Assembly (NCBI GenBank): GCA_902491535.1
Contig: CABUHS010000011.1
Span: forward strand, 1 to 64,000
Length of the DNA stretch: 64,000 bases
Source of the DNA: an uncultured Eubacteriales bacterium
GTDB taxonomy: Bacteria; Bacillota; Clostridia; Oscillospirales; CAG-272
Direction: 5' to 3'
How positions within the stretch are numbered: position 1 is the first letter of the stretch; every line of letters starts with the position of its first letter. Positions 9,134 through 17,341 of this stretch are shown here, in pieces. A program made the position numbers and the translations under genes. Below the pieces are notes generated by a model, which searched no databases, was not told the DNA's origin, and saw nothing but the letters and a program-made list of their open reading frames with translations.

Positions 9134-10502
9134 AATTTCCTCCTCTTTTTATCTTTCCGGCGCTGTTTTTTTCAAGCTCCGGGAGTAGTTCGATTTTTGT
9201 CGGTATCTGATATTGCGGTAACAGCTCAAAACAAAGCCGCTTGACATCGGATAGTGATGTAAAATTTCCTGCGATTTTGAGACCTATCTGTATTCCGTTT
9301 TGTGTGTCGTAGCCATATGCCAGAGTTTCGCGAACCCGGCGGTCTTTTTTTAGAGCTTCCTCGATTTCATGCGGATAAATATTCATTCCGGCTTTAATTA
9401 TAAGATCATCTTTCCGGCCGTAAATCTTCAGCAAACCTACGGAATTGAAAGCGGCAATATCTCCTGTACATAGCCATCCGCCCGATAAGATAGCGCTCGT
9501 TTGGGCAGTATCGTTATAGTATCCTGCCATAATGTTGCCGCCGCGGATATAAAGCATACCTTTTTCATTAATATCGGCATTTGTGCCGTTTTCTTTTACT
9601 ATCATTACATCTACAGATCTCAAAGGAATGCCGACGCAGTCAGGATATGTTTTAAACAGTATCGGCGGCAGATAGCTGACTCGCGGACAAGCTTCAGTGA
9701 GACCGTAAACATGATAGATCTTTGCCTGCGGAAAGGTTTCTGCAATACGAAGTCCTACATCTCTGCTCATACATTCTCCGCTGATAGCTATATGCCTGAG
9801 AGACCGATCTGAATCATTTCTCATAAAGCGGCTTATCAGACTGAGAAGTGTAGGCGTACCGCAGAAAACGGTAATACTGTATCTTCGGATTATCTCAGGT
9901 ATTTTAGGCGGATTAAAAGATTCCGAATAAAAACGGATTTTTGTTCCCCTGACAAGTGCCGTAAGAAATTCGCCTGTAAGTACCGCACAATGATAGAGCG
10001 GTCTTGAAATAAGTATAATATCCCGCTTTCCTATGGTAAAATACTCTGAAATATCCGAAACATTTGTCAGGATATTATCTTCAGTCAGCATCACTCCTTT
10101 GGGACTTCCTGTTGTGCCTGAGGTACACATTATCAATGCCGGATGTATATAGGGTTCGGAATACTGCGAATCAGAAAATTTTGTAACAGAGAGTTTTCCT
10201 ATATCATCTGTGATCACAGCATCAGGACTGATCTTATTAAGAATCTTGCTGTAATGAAGTTCACCGTATCGTTTGGATAGCGGAACTGCCGTAATCCCTG
10301 CTGCAAAACAGGCAAGAAGGGCTTTTGCTGTCATAAGCTCTGACTTACACAGAATAGCGCAGCAGCGGGTTTCGGAAAGTGTTTTTGCAAATTCCTCAGT
10401 TTCTTTGGCAAGCTTCTCAAAGCTTATTTCATAGCTGCCTTCGCATACCGTTTGGTACGAATGCTCAATGAGCTTTTTTCTTAAATAATTCCATAGTTTC
10501 AT
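9126..10502 (-). CDS. Class I adenylate-forming ligase (acyl-CoA/acyl-ACP synthetase-like)
   Basis: A 458-residue ANL enzyme. The AMP-binding P-loop TSGTTGSPKG lies near residue 127; 'YGLTEACPRVS' is the aromatic/TE motif near 260; 'WLCTGDIA' and 'GRKDDLIIKAGMNIYPHEIEEAL' mark the hinge and C-terminal subdomain; 'SAGKIKRG' at the end holds the catalytic Lys. It activates a carboxylic acid as acyl-AMP. With an acyl carrier protein two genes upstream the likely acceptor is that carrier's phosphopantetheine (inference). ATGA overlap with the BtrH-like gene. It is slightly shorter than the usual ~500 residues. Confidence 0.9.
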   Translation of the reverse strand: MKLWNYLRKKLIEHSYQTVCEGSYEISFEKLAKETEEFAKTLSETRCCAILCKSELMTAKALLACFAAGITAVPLSKRYGELHYSKILNKISPDAVITDDIGKLSVTKFSDSQYSEPYIHPALIMCTSGTTGSPKGVMLTEDNILTNVSDISEYFTIGKRDIILISRPLYHCAVLTGEFLTALVRGTKIRFYSESFNPPKIPEIIRRYSITVFCGTPTLLSLISRFMRNDSDRSLRHIAISGECMSRDVGLRIAETFPQAKIYHVYGLTEACPRVSYLPPILFKTYPDCVGIPLRSVDVMIVKENGTNADINEKGMLYIRGGNIMAGYYNDTAQTSAILSGGWLCTGDIAAFNSVGLLKIYGRKDDLIIKAGMNIYPHEIEEALKKDRRVRETLAYGYDTQNGIQIGLKIAGNFTSLSDVKRLCFELLPQYQIPTKIELLPELEKNSAGKIKRGGNYA

Positions 10503-11500
10503 GTTTTTATCACTTCTTCCGTTTTTTTTATAAATCTTAGGAGCAGCTTTTCTTCCGATTGTTTAATGGCAATCAGGCGATCTTTTATTGTGTGAAGAAT
10601 TGAAAATCTTGGCTTTATAAGATGAAAGGCATATATCATTCTCAGAATGTCTGCTTCTTTTACAATATCTGAATACTGTGAACTGATTTCGCGGTTCATA
10701 TGAAGCTTGTCTTCTACAGCGAGAATCCGTTCTAACATGACCTTTTTATGTTCCCAAAGCATCCGAAAAACTCTTTGGTCAGTACGCTTGTAGGGAACAC
10801 TCATATCTGCAAGCTTGTTCACATACATAGCTATGTAGTCATGTACTGCTGTTCCATATGCCATTCCGTCACTGTATACCGGATAGTTATCCAATGATGA
10901 ACTCATATACTCTTTCAGGCAAGTACAAATTTCCGAAGGATCTATTTCAACAATATCCGGTTTTACTTTCATACCGCATATACTTCCGTAATATCCTTCA
11001 GCCAAGCTGGCTTTTCGTCCCTCTTCAAGACATCTTTGCGGAGTTTGAAATGGTTTGTAGATCCATGAACTGTCATATGCATAAACCGTATAAGTTCGGT
11101 TATTTTGATCATATCCGCATATCATACCGTCATGTGTAAAATGGTGTTCGTGATACCAGCTTTTTCCTTTAACGTAATAATCGTCGATTCCGTCAAATGC
11201 AACATAGTATCCGTTATCCAAAAAACGGCGTATGATCCGATGTACATCAGAACCGAGATACTGCATTTTTAACCAAATTTTTTCAATATAAGGATTATCA
11301 TCTGCGGATGAGTCATTGACAGAGATAAACGGAGATGTGCAGCCATACACGATTCGTCTTGAACATCTTAAGTTCATGACCCGGTTTAAATACCAGTTTT
11401 TTATACTCGGATTTTCTGTCAGCATTGCACAGCCGTTTCCCTGATAATGATAGGTACTGTAAAGCGGTTCTGAGAGCGGAAGTTCAACATGTTTATTCAT
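10499..11500 (-). CDS. BtrH-like (C39-fold) acyltransferase
   Basis: A 333-residue protein. The start at 11500 is chosen for GGTGAT just upstream; it overlaps the ACP stop. The N-terminal half looks like the BtrH N-terminal domain: an early Cys (C24, 'QGNGCAML'), a His in 'HHFTHDGMICGYD' (about H123) and an Asp in 'YAYDSSW' (about D143), spaced like a papain/C39 triad. In butirosin biosynthesis BtrH moves an acyl group from an acyl carrier protein onto an amine. Adjacent ACP and ligase genes fit that role. The C-terminal half is helical and unrecognised. Assignment is from fold-like spacing plus context. Confidence 0.65.
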   Translation of the reverse strand: MNKHVELPLSEPLYSTYHYQGNGCAMLTENPSIKNWYLNRVMNLRCSRRIVYGCTSPFISVNDSSADDNPYIEKIWLKMQYLGSDVHRIIRRFLDNGYYVAFDGIDDYYVKGKSWYHEHHFTHDGMICGYDQNNRTYTVYAYDSSWIYKPFQTPQRCLEEGRKASLAEGYYGSICGMKVKPDIVEIDPSEICTCLKEYMSSSLDNYPVYSDGMAYGTAVHDYIAMYVNKLADMSVPYKRTDQRVFRMLWEHKKVMLERILAVEDKLHMNREISSQYSDIVKEADILRMIYAFHLIKPRFSILHTIKDRLIAIKQSEEKLLLRFIKKTEEVIKT

Positions 11501-11744
11501 TATTATCACCGATATATTTTTCTGCGAGTTTTATAACATCTGCTACTGTTACAAGATCAAACGGATTCATGTCTGCTTCGTCAAGCTGAATATTTAATGT
11601 GTCCTCTAATTCGATAAGCAGTGTTACCATTGCAAGGCTGTCAAGAACAAGATCCTCTTGCAGCCTGTCATTGTCATTTACCTCTTCTGTGCAGCTGAGT
11701 TTTTTCAAAATATCGTGTACGTTTTCTTTTAAATTCATTTTCAT
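11493..11744 (-). CDS. Acyl carrier protein
   Basis: An 83-residue acidic four-helix carrier with the phosphopantetheine attachment site 'LVLDSLAMV' (Ser36). Its acidic helix II ('MVTLLIELEDTLNIQL') is typical. It is not the fatty-acid acpP: it lies in an ATGA overlap with the kinase-like gene upstream and an 8-nt overlap with the BtrH-like gene downstream, so it is a dedicated carrier. It probably carries the acid activated by the ligase to the BtrH-like transferase. Confidence 0.92.
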   Translation of the reverse strand: MKMNLKENVHDILKKLSCTEEVNDNDRLQEDLVLDSLAMVTLLIELEDTLNIQLDEADMNPFDLVTVADVIKLAEKYIGDNNE

Positions 11745-12373
11745 ATCACCCTTTCAACTGTTTGTTTTATATATGAATAGCATTTATCTTCGGGCTCTTC
11801 TGTGGAGATCAATACGCCGCCGTTTGCCTTGCAGATTTTAATGTATTCTTCTCTGAGCTTATATTGCAGATCCATATCAATGTAGCGTTCTTTCTCAGCC
11901 GGCCGGCTTCGGACACGTTTTACTGCGGTTTCGACCGGTACGTCAAAGAAGAAAGCAATATCCGGTCTGACAACAGATTCTGCAATTTCATAGATCCACC
12001 GGTCCTCTTTGAATCCTCTGGCTCTGAGATTAGCCAGACAGGAATAAAAATACCGGTCGCTGATTACAACTTTGCCGTTTTGCATTGCAGGTTCAAGCAC
12101 CTTATTGGAATGCTGAATACGGTCGCTTGCAGCAAGCAGCGACAGGCTTCGGTAATCATAGGCGTTGTGATCGGGGCAGTCCATGTAAGTACGGAAGATA
12201 TCGGAATTGCGGACAGAATCGGTAGGCTGTTTTGTCAAAAGTAAATCTTTGTTTTGATTTTCAAGATCTGATGCAAGGCGGCGTAACATGGTTGTTTTTC
12301 CGCAGCCGTCAAGTCCGCAGAATGTGATCAGCAGACCTTTTGTTTTATTAGTCCGCATATTAAGCTTTCTCAT
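11741..12373 (-). CDS. Thymidylate-kinase-like P-loop kinase
   Basis: A 210-residue protein with Walker A 'GLDGCGKTT' (K26), a DR-type motif in 'VISDRYFYS', and the LID-like 'RVRSRPAEKERYID', the organisation of dTMP kinase. Its position inside a biosynthetic-type operon, not a replication one, suggests a paralogue that phosphorylates another small molecule. Start at 12373 with AAGGAGG 9 nt upstream; it overlaps the preceding gene by 14 nt. Confidence 0.8.
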   Translation of the reverse strand: MRKLNMRTNKTKGLLITFCGLDGCGKTTMLRRLASDLENQNKDLLLTKQPTDSVRNSDIFRTYMDCPDHNAYDYRSLSLLAASDRIQHSNKVLEPAMQNGKVVISDRYFYSCLANLRARGFKEDRWIYEIAESVVRPDIAFFFDVPVETAVKRVRSRPAEKERYIDMDLQYKLREEYIKICKANGGVLISTEEPEDKCYSYIKQTVERVI

Positions 12374-13433
12374 GCTCGTTAACCTCCTTCAAATCAGATG
12401 TACGGTCATTCATAAAGAAACGTTCAGCTATATCTTTGGTGTTGTAAATATAAATTTTTTTCTCTGACGGAGATACAACACGGTGAAGAAAATTCAAATC
12501 ATCACGCAGTACATCTGATGCCGCTTTTACAGCGTAATCGCTTTTCATATTAAACAATTCAGCGGTTTGAAGAACTGCAAACGCACAAATTTTGTCAAGC
12601 CCAAATGATTTTGCGTGTTCAAATATACCGTATACTTTTTCTTCGCACATTTCATCAAGAAGCATATAGATGTCAGCATATTTGTACAGTGTCATATCAC
12701 GCTTCATTTTCACCCAAGGCAGTGTAGTTGCTTCTTTATGCAGATGACAGCAGAGATGGATGAAGAAATCACTTCTGCTCAGAGCAGACATATTTCCGAT
12801 TACGAGGCTGTTATTGAGCATGCTATCCGGAATATTTGTATCTCCGTTTTTGTAGTCCAGTGAAAAATTGATATCTACCTCCAGGTAGTTCATGTGCGGA
12901 GATCCGGTTTCAAAGATATACGGGACTGTTTCACCTCTGAGCATTTTTGATTCGATAATTTCTTTTCTGCTTGCCGGTATAAATTCATTGTTTCGGATAT
13001 AACCCTGACGAAAGCCAGCTTTTGTCAAAGTTTCTCCGATAAGAGTGATATCCTGAGGCCGGACCAGCAAATCAATATCATTTGAAGTCCGGTAACCTTC
13101 AGGATATGCTTTGCACAGGATAGCTCCTTTGAGCATTGCATATTTATCTTTATGCTCTTTCAGTACATCGGACAGAAAATCCAGACAGTGAAAAAAAACA
13201 TTGTTTTTCTGAATATTCTGTTCATATGCTGATTTCAGCGAATTGCGGAATTCTCTGTTTATCATGCTGAGGTATTCGTTTTTTTTCAATACTCCGTAAG
13301 CTATTGCCTGCATCCTGTTGAAAAACAGATATCCGAGTACTTCAGGAGTTGCAAACTCCAGCAGATCTTCGTTAAGTTTGTCAGATCTGAAGCTGCAAAG
13401 CTGCTTAATTAAATTTTTTTCTCCTTTTTTCAT
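12360..13433 (-). CDS. NTP_transf_5-type nucleotidyltransferase
   Basis: A 357-residue protein. The start at 13433 is chosen because GGAG lies ~10 nt upstream and it falls just after the regulator's stop; the longer frame would overlap the regulator. Residues around 105-130 carry 'MLKGAILCKAYPEGYRTSNDIDLLV', the Asp-x-Asp nucleotidyltransferase core, followed by 'YLEVDINFSL' with the third acidic residue. This matches the uncharacterised nucleotidyltransferase family often seen in peptide and polysaccharide clusters. Substrate unknown. Confidence 0.75.
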   Translation of the reverse strand: MKKGEKNLIKQLCSFRSDKLNEDLLEFATPEVLGYLFFNRMQAIAYGVLKKNEYLSMINREFRNSLKSAYEQNIQKNNVFFHCLDFLSDVLKEHKDKYAMLKGAILCKAYPEGYRTSNDIDLLVRPQDITLIGETLTKAGFRQGYIRNNEFIPASRKEIIESKMLRGETVPYIFETGSPHMNYLEVDINFSLDYKNGDTNIPDSMLNNSLVIGNMSALSRSDFFIHLCCHLHKEATTLPWVKMKRDMTLYKYADIYMLLDEMCEEKVYGIFEHAKSFGLDKICAFAVLQTAELFNMKSDYAVKAASDVLRDDLNFLHRVVSPSEKKIYIYNTKDIAERFFMNDRTSDLKEVNEHEKA

Positions 13434-13437
13434 TTTT

Positions 13438-13803
13438 TTAATACTCCTTTTTTGATTTTGGTTTTGTATAGGATAAGATGATCGAATGAAGTATTTTCTT
13501 TTCAGCATCGTTGAGAATACACAGTGCCTGCTTGTCCGCAAGATCGGATATCTTATGTAGTACATTCAGCTCCTCATCTGCCATATACATCTTGTCCATT
13601 GAATAGCTTTCTTCTACATACACACCTCCGCCGTATCGTCCGGATTGAGTATAGATAGGTTCGCTGAGACTCAGAATTTCAATATCTCTTCTGACAGTCC
13701 GCTCGGAAACGCCAAGCTCAAAAGCCAGATTCTGTATTGTTTCACTTCTGCGCCGGCACAGTATTTTCATAACTTCGGCTCTTCGCTCGGCAGTTCCGTA
13801 CAT
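13438..13803 (-). CDS. HTH-type regulator (DeoR/HTH_11), first gene of the operon
   Basis: A 121-residue protein with an N-terminal winged helix: 'RRAEVMKILCRRRSETIQNLAFELGVSERTVRRDIEILSLSEPIYTQSGRYGGGVYV'. This is the DNA-binding part seen in WYL and DeoR regulators, but the WYL domain is absent; only ~50 helical residues follow. GGAGGTGAG precedes the ATG. As first gene of the operon and behind the palindrome also found at the RHS promoter, it is the natural candidate to bind that palindrome (inference). Confidence 0.85.
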   Translation of the reverse strand: MYGTAERRAEVMKILCRRRSETIQNLAFELGVSERTVRRDIEILSLSEPIYTQSGRYGGGVYVEESYSMDKMYMADEELNVLHKISDLADKQALCILNDAEKKILHSIILSYTKPKSKKEY

Positions 13804-13823
13804 TCTCTCACCTCCTTATCGCT

Positions 13824-13858
13824 ATATTAAATGTTAAAGCGGACATCTATTGTCCGGT
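13824..13858 (-). promoter_or_regulatory. Palindromic promoter of the HTH-headed operon
   Basis: On the minus strand CGGACA-5 nt-TGTCCG (13840-13856) is followed, at the same spacing as in front of the RHS gene, by a -10-like TAATAT (13824-13829). Flanks are also conserved (TTTTAA before the palindrome). About 80% of ~30 bases agree between the two sites. Probable operator for the regulator encoded immediately downstream. Confidence 0.65.
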
Positions 13859-13890
13859 TTAAAACAATTTTGCTGACCAAAATAAAAAAC

Positions 13891-13941
13891 GGACCCGGCA
13901 AGCTAAATTGAGCATCTGACTCAATTTAGTTTGCCAGGTCC
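13891..13941 (-). terminator. Intrinsic terminator of the zinc-ribbon gene
   Basis: A 22-bp inverted repeat with a few mismatches (13891-13912 / 13920-13941, 7-nt loop) followed on the minus strand by GTTTTTTATTTT. It insulates the downstream palindromic promoter. Confidence 0.85.
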
Positions 13942-13986
13942 ATCTTGATTTCTTAACAAGTCCGACATTTCTCTTCGGCAGCAATA

Positions 13987-14205
13987 TTAAATTGTTTTAT
14001 TATCAGGTGTACGGCTACGGCTGCTTTCGTTACTCTCTTTCGTTTGTTTCGCAATATGTACCTGATATCCGTACTCATGAAAGCTGATTTTTAAATATTC
14101 CTTGCATTTCGGACAGCCGACCTCAATATATGAATCAGGCGTGCCCTTAAAAAGTGTTCTTCCGCAGATCGGACAGCTCGATATAAATGTTTGTTTTTCC
14201 GCCAT
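13987..14205 (-). CDS. Small zinc-ribbon protein
   Basis: A 72-residue protein with two Cys pairs, 'SCPICGR' and 'GCPKCKEY', spaced for one zinc ribbon, and a charged disordered tail. GGGGAT precedes the ATG. It resembles small Com-like or regulator-associated zinc ribbons, but no specific family can be claimed. It is divergent from the XRE regulator and may share its control region. Confidence 0.7.
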   Translation of the reverse strand: MAEKQTFISSCPICGRTLFKGTPDSYIEVGCPKCKEYLKISFHEYGYQVHIAKQTKESNESSRSRTPDNKTI

Positions 14206-14275
14206 TAATTATCCCCGCTTTCTTTTGTTTATATTTCGCTTATATATAAAAATACAGCAAATTTCTTATTTCCTA

Positions 14276-14374
14276 TTGACAGAAGTTTCTTTCTTTGATA
14301 TAATCTAATCGGAAGTTATCTGCAGATTAAGTATACAACATTTTAAGAAGTTTGTCAATGCCTAATCGGAAGTT
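14276..14374 (+). promoter_or_regulatory. Consensus promoter with repeated operator-like sites for the XRE gene
   Basis: TTGACA (14276-14281), 17-nt spacer, TATAAT (14299-14304). The 13-mer CTAATCGGAAGTT occurs directly after the -10 (14305-14317) and again 57 bp further on (14362-14374), before the start codon. The first copy is part of an imperfect TAATC...GATTA palindrome. These are likely binding sites for the XRE protein itself. Confidence 0.75.
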
Positions 14375-14400
14375 TTGCGAAAAAATATGAGGTACTATTT

Positions 14401-14850
14401 ATGACTTTCGGTGAAAAGCTGAAAAATGCCCGTTTAACACTGAATCTTTCTCAAAGTGAGCTTGCCGAAAAAACGGGGATATCCGAACGGTCTCTCTATA
14501 CCTATGAGCAAGTCGGTACAATGCCGCGAAGCGGTAATATACAGAAAATAGCTGAGGCGCTGAATGTTTCAGTCGGATATTTGCTTGATGAAGAAGAAAC
14601 CGATACAAAAAAAGATATTGATAAGGAACTGTTTCTTGCCAATGTAAAAAACAAATACGGATATAAAGGGGCGCGGGAAGCCGCAGATGTTTTAAGCCGT
14701 GCAGGAGCTTTATTTGCAGGTGGAGAGCTTGACGATAAAGCCAAAGATATTTTTTTTCAGTCGCTTATGGAAGTGTATCTGGAGTCTAAGGAAGAGGCGC
14801 GGATAAAATTCACTCCCAAACGTGTACGTAAAAAGAAAGAAAAAGAGTAA
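14401..14850 (+). CDS. XRE-family repressor paired with an ImmA-like protease
   Basis: A 149-residue protein: HTH_3 at residues ~5-60 ('LKNARLTLNLSQSELAEKTGISERSLYTYEQ', 'KIAEALNVSVGYLL'), an acidic linker, a helical dimerisation-like region, and a very basic C-terminus. Its partner is the metalloprotease gene 64 nt downstream, the arrangement of ImmR/ImmA pairs in which the protease cleaves the repressor. No integrase or phage gene is nearby, so this is either a stand-alone stress switch or a remnant of an element. Confidence 0.88.
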   Translation: MTFGEKLKNARLTLNLSQSELAEKTGISERSLYTYEQVGTMPRSGNIQKIAEALNVSVGYLLDEEETDTKKDIDKELFLANVKNKYGYKGAREAADVLSRAGALFAGGELDDKAKDIFFQSLMEVYLESKEEARIKFTPKRVRKKKEKE

Positions 14851-14914
14851 AGACTTTAATTTGTTCAATTATCATACGTTATTTTGAATCTATATATTAT
14901 AAAAGGTGCTTATA

Positions 14915-15457
14915 TTGACTATATATACTAATACTATCTCTGAAAAAATCGATGCACTGATCCGAAAGTATGATACGAGGAATCCTTTTGAACTTTGTGA
15001 AAATCTGAATATAAGAATTCGTTACAAGGATTTAGGCGTTGCAATAAAAGCTTATTATTTCTATCATGCGAGAATTAAAAATATCGTACTGAATACCCGA
15101 GTGGGAGATATTGTGCAAAAAATCTTATGCGCTCATGAATTAGGGCATGCTTTGCTTCACGGAGAACTTGCCGCTATGCGCGGATTTCAGGAACTGGAAA
15201 TGTTTGATATAACTTCACGTACTGAATACGAAGCAAACTTGTTTGCGGCTGAACTTTTAATAGATGACAGTAAACTTTTTGAACTGTTAAATGATAATGA
15301 AAAGTCTTTTTTCGACGTTGCAAAAGTAATGTATGTTCCTGTTGAGCTTCTGGATTTTAAGTTCCGCATACTGAAAAATAAGGGTTACCGTCTGGAAGCA
15401 CCTTACATAGCAGAATCTGATTTTATGAAAAGAAACATTCCCGGTTGTTTTGATTAA
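14915..15457 (+). CDS. ImmA/IrrE-family metallo-endopeptidase
   Basis: A 180-residue protein with the zinc signature HELGH in 'CAHELGHALLHGE' (about residue 73) and the downstream acidic ligand region 'EYEANLFAAELLI'. The start is taken as TTG at 14915, because AAAAGG lies 8 nt upstream; the GTG at 14906 would lie inside that site. Members cleave the adjacent XRE repressor. The C-terminal 60 residues are unlike other members I can recall. Confidence 0.88.
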   Translation: MTIYTNTISEKIDALIRKYDTRNPFELCENLNIRIRYKDLGVAIKAYYFYHARIKNIVLNTRVGDIVQKILCAHELGHALLHGELAAMRGFQELEMFDITSRTEYEANLFAAELLIDDSKLFELLNDNEKSFFDVAKVMYVPVELLDFKFRILKNKGYRLEAPYIAESDFMKRNIPGCFD

Positions 15458-15562
15458 AATTTCTGTAGAGTTTTCGGAATTTCAGGACAATGTATTTATG
15501 ATTTAAATAATACATTATTAATTACGGATATATATTAATGAAGTAATCTTTTTATGATATAT

Positions 15563-15602
15563 AAAAAGCAGATACACGGAAAACTTCGTATATCTGCTTT
15601 TC
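15563..15602. terminator. Bidirectional terminator between ImmA-like and LCP genes
   Basis: AAAAAGCAGATA ... TATCTGCTTTT with an inner ACG/CGT extension, A-rich before and T-rich after, lying between convergent genes. Confidence 0.8.
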
Positions 15603-15634
15603 TTATTAATATTCAGGTATTTTAAATAATATTT

Positions 15635-17197
15635 TTATTGCGGTACTGATACTGTTTCGCCGTTTACAACCTGACGGATAAGCTCTTTTGCCGTATTTAC
15701 AGTTGACTGATCCGGTATCATGACGTATACATTCATAGTTGAGATAGAATATGTTATACGGCTGTCTCCGTATCCGTTTACACTGTAGTTTACAATGTTC
15801 CAGTCTCCGTCGGAATTCAGTTGGTTACGGACGAGCGATGTGATCAGATCATACGGAACCGAAGTTTCGAAACTTCCGGACATTGCACCGAGAAGTGACG
15901 AATATTTTGTAAGGATATCGGGCGACATTGCTTTGTTTGCAACCGCTTTTATAACCGCCATCTGATTCTTTCCGCGCTGGCGGTCTCCTTCCGCGAATGA
16001 ATATCTTTCGCGTGAGAAAAAGAGTGCTGCTTCTCCACCAAGATGGTTGATTCCTTTGTTATAATGGTATGCTTTTCCGACAGCTTTCGGAGCGAGCGAA
16101 GAATTAAAGTCGTAATCTGAGTAGACGTCTACGCCTCCGAGACTGTCTATAATTTTTTCAAAGCCGCTGAAATTAACCCGGAAGTAGTAATCTATTTCAG
16201 TATCATAGAGCATTCCGAGCGTGTCCATGCAGACATCTACGCCGAAGTTACCGGCATGAGTAAGTTTGTCGCATACGCCGTTCGATATTGAGAGCGGAAC
16301 ATAATAATCACGCGGGGTTGAGAGAAGCAGAACCTGTTTTGTGTTGGTATTGATTACAGCGAGAATGTTAACGTCGCTGCGGCTTCTTTGAGGAATCTTA
16401 TCGGCACGGGTATCCACACCGCTCAGATATACTGTAAAGATGCCGTCACCATATACCTCTTCGGCGGTTTTTCCGGGTTCTGTTTTAATATTGTTTTTGA
16501 TTTCTATCTGTGTTATTTCACGTATTTTTGATTCGACATCTTCATAACCCTCAATATCCTTTATCGTATCGATAAACTCTATATTGAGTATTATCGCATT
16601 TATATTGTGATTTAAAAGATCGTCGATGATTTTTGTAAATTCGGAATAGTCTGCGGTTTTTACTTCTGTGTCCAGCGTTTTATTGATATTTGCTATTGCA
16701 GCGTCGGCATTTTCGCGGTCAATAAATGAGAGTATACCGAAAGTGTAATCTTTCATTTCGCTTAGTGCCTGCGCAGAGTCGTCGGTTGCAACATATATAC
16801 CGATCTGTGATGTTCCTGAGTCAATGTTGGTAATATTCTTTAGCAGTCCGTATGTTTTTGAAATATAGTATATTCCTGCTATCATAATGACGGTCAGCAG
16901 AACATTTATGACTAAACCTATCCAATACCGTGTTTTTTTTCTCGGACTAAGCAGAAATGCCGAAGTAACTATCCATATAATCAGCATTATAATTATTGCC
17001 GGAAACAATATTTTAGTCGGAAGAATGTTTATCATAAACATATGGACGTCCAAAACGATCATTGCTATGAACATCAGTGCGGATAGCACAAGACCGATTC
17101 TGTGAAGGATACGTCTCTTTTTTTTGCGCTTCAGCGCTGTGTTGAAATTACCGGAGGAGCTATCTCTTACAGGGTAATTGCTGTTATAATAATTCAT
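15635..17197 (-). CDS. LytR-CpsA-Psr family glycopolymer transferase
   Basis: A 520-residue protein. The start at 17197 (MNYYNSN) has GGAG 5-8 nt upstream. Three N-terminal membrane segments (about residues 35-58, 63-85, 95-115), then an extracellular domain with the LCP signature around residues 250-400: 'YLSGVDTRADKIPQRSRSDVNILAVINTNTKQVLLLSTPRDYYV', 'LGGVDVYSDYDF', 'GGEAALFFSRERYSFAEGDRQRGKNQ'. LCP enzymes attach undecaprenyl-linked polymers to peptidoglycan. The position beside exopolysaccharide genes fits. Confidence 0.93.
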   Translation of the reverse strand: MNYYNSNYPVRDSSSGNFNTALKRKKKRRILHRIGLVLSALMFIAMIVLDVHMFMINILPTKILFPAIIIMLIIWIVTSAFLLSPRKKTRYWIGLVINVLLTVIMIAGIYYISKTYGLLKNITNIDSGTSQIGIYVATDDSAQALSEMKDYTFGILSFIDRENADAAIANINKTLDTEVKTADYSEFTKIIDDLLNHNINAIILNIEFIDTIKDIEGYEDVESKIREITQIEIKNNIKTEPGKTAEEVYGDGIFTVYLSGVDTRADKIPQRSRSDVNILAVINTNTKQVLLLSTPRDYYVPLSISNGVCDKLTHAGNFGVDVCMDTLGMLYDTEIDYYFRVNFSGFEKIIDSLGGVDVYSDYDFNSSLAPKAVGKAYHYNKGINHLGGEAALFFSRERYSFAEGDRQRGKNQMAVIKAVANKAMSPDILTKYSSLLGAMSGSFETSVPYDLITSLVRNQLNSDGDWNIVNYSVNGYGDSRITYSISTMNVYVMIPDQSTVNTAKELIRQVVNGETVSVPQ

Positions 17198-17341
17198 AAA
17201 AATCTCCATTCACCTGCCGTACAGGGTATATATTCGCGGCTTTGTATAGCAGTTTATCTCTATGACAAACCTGAATTGCCGCAAGATATAGAAAGTGTTC
17301 TTATACAGGCGGGGTAAAAAACGAAAAAACACTTATGCGTA

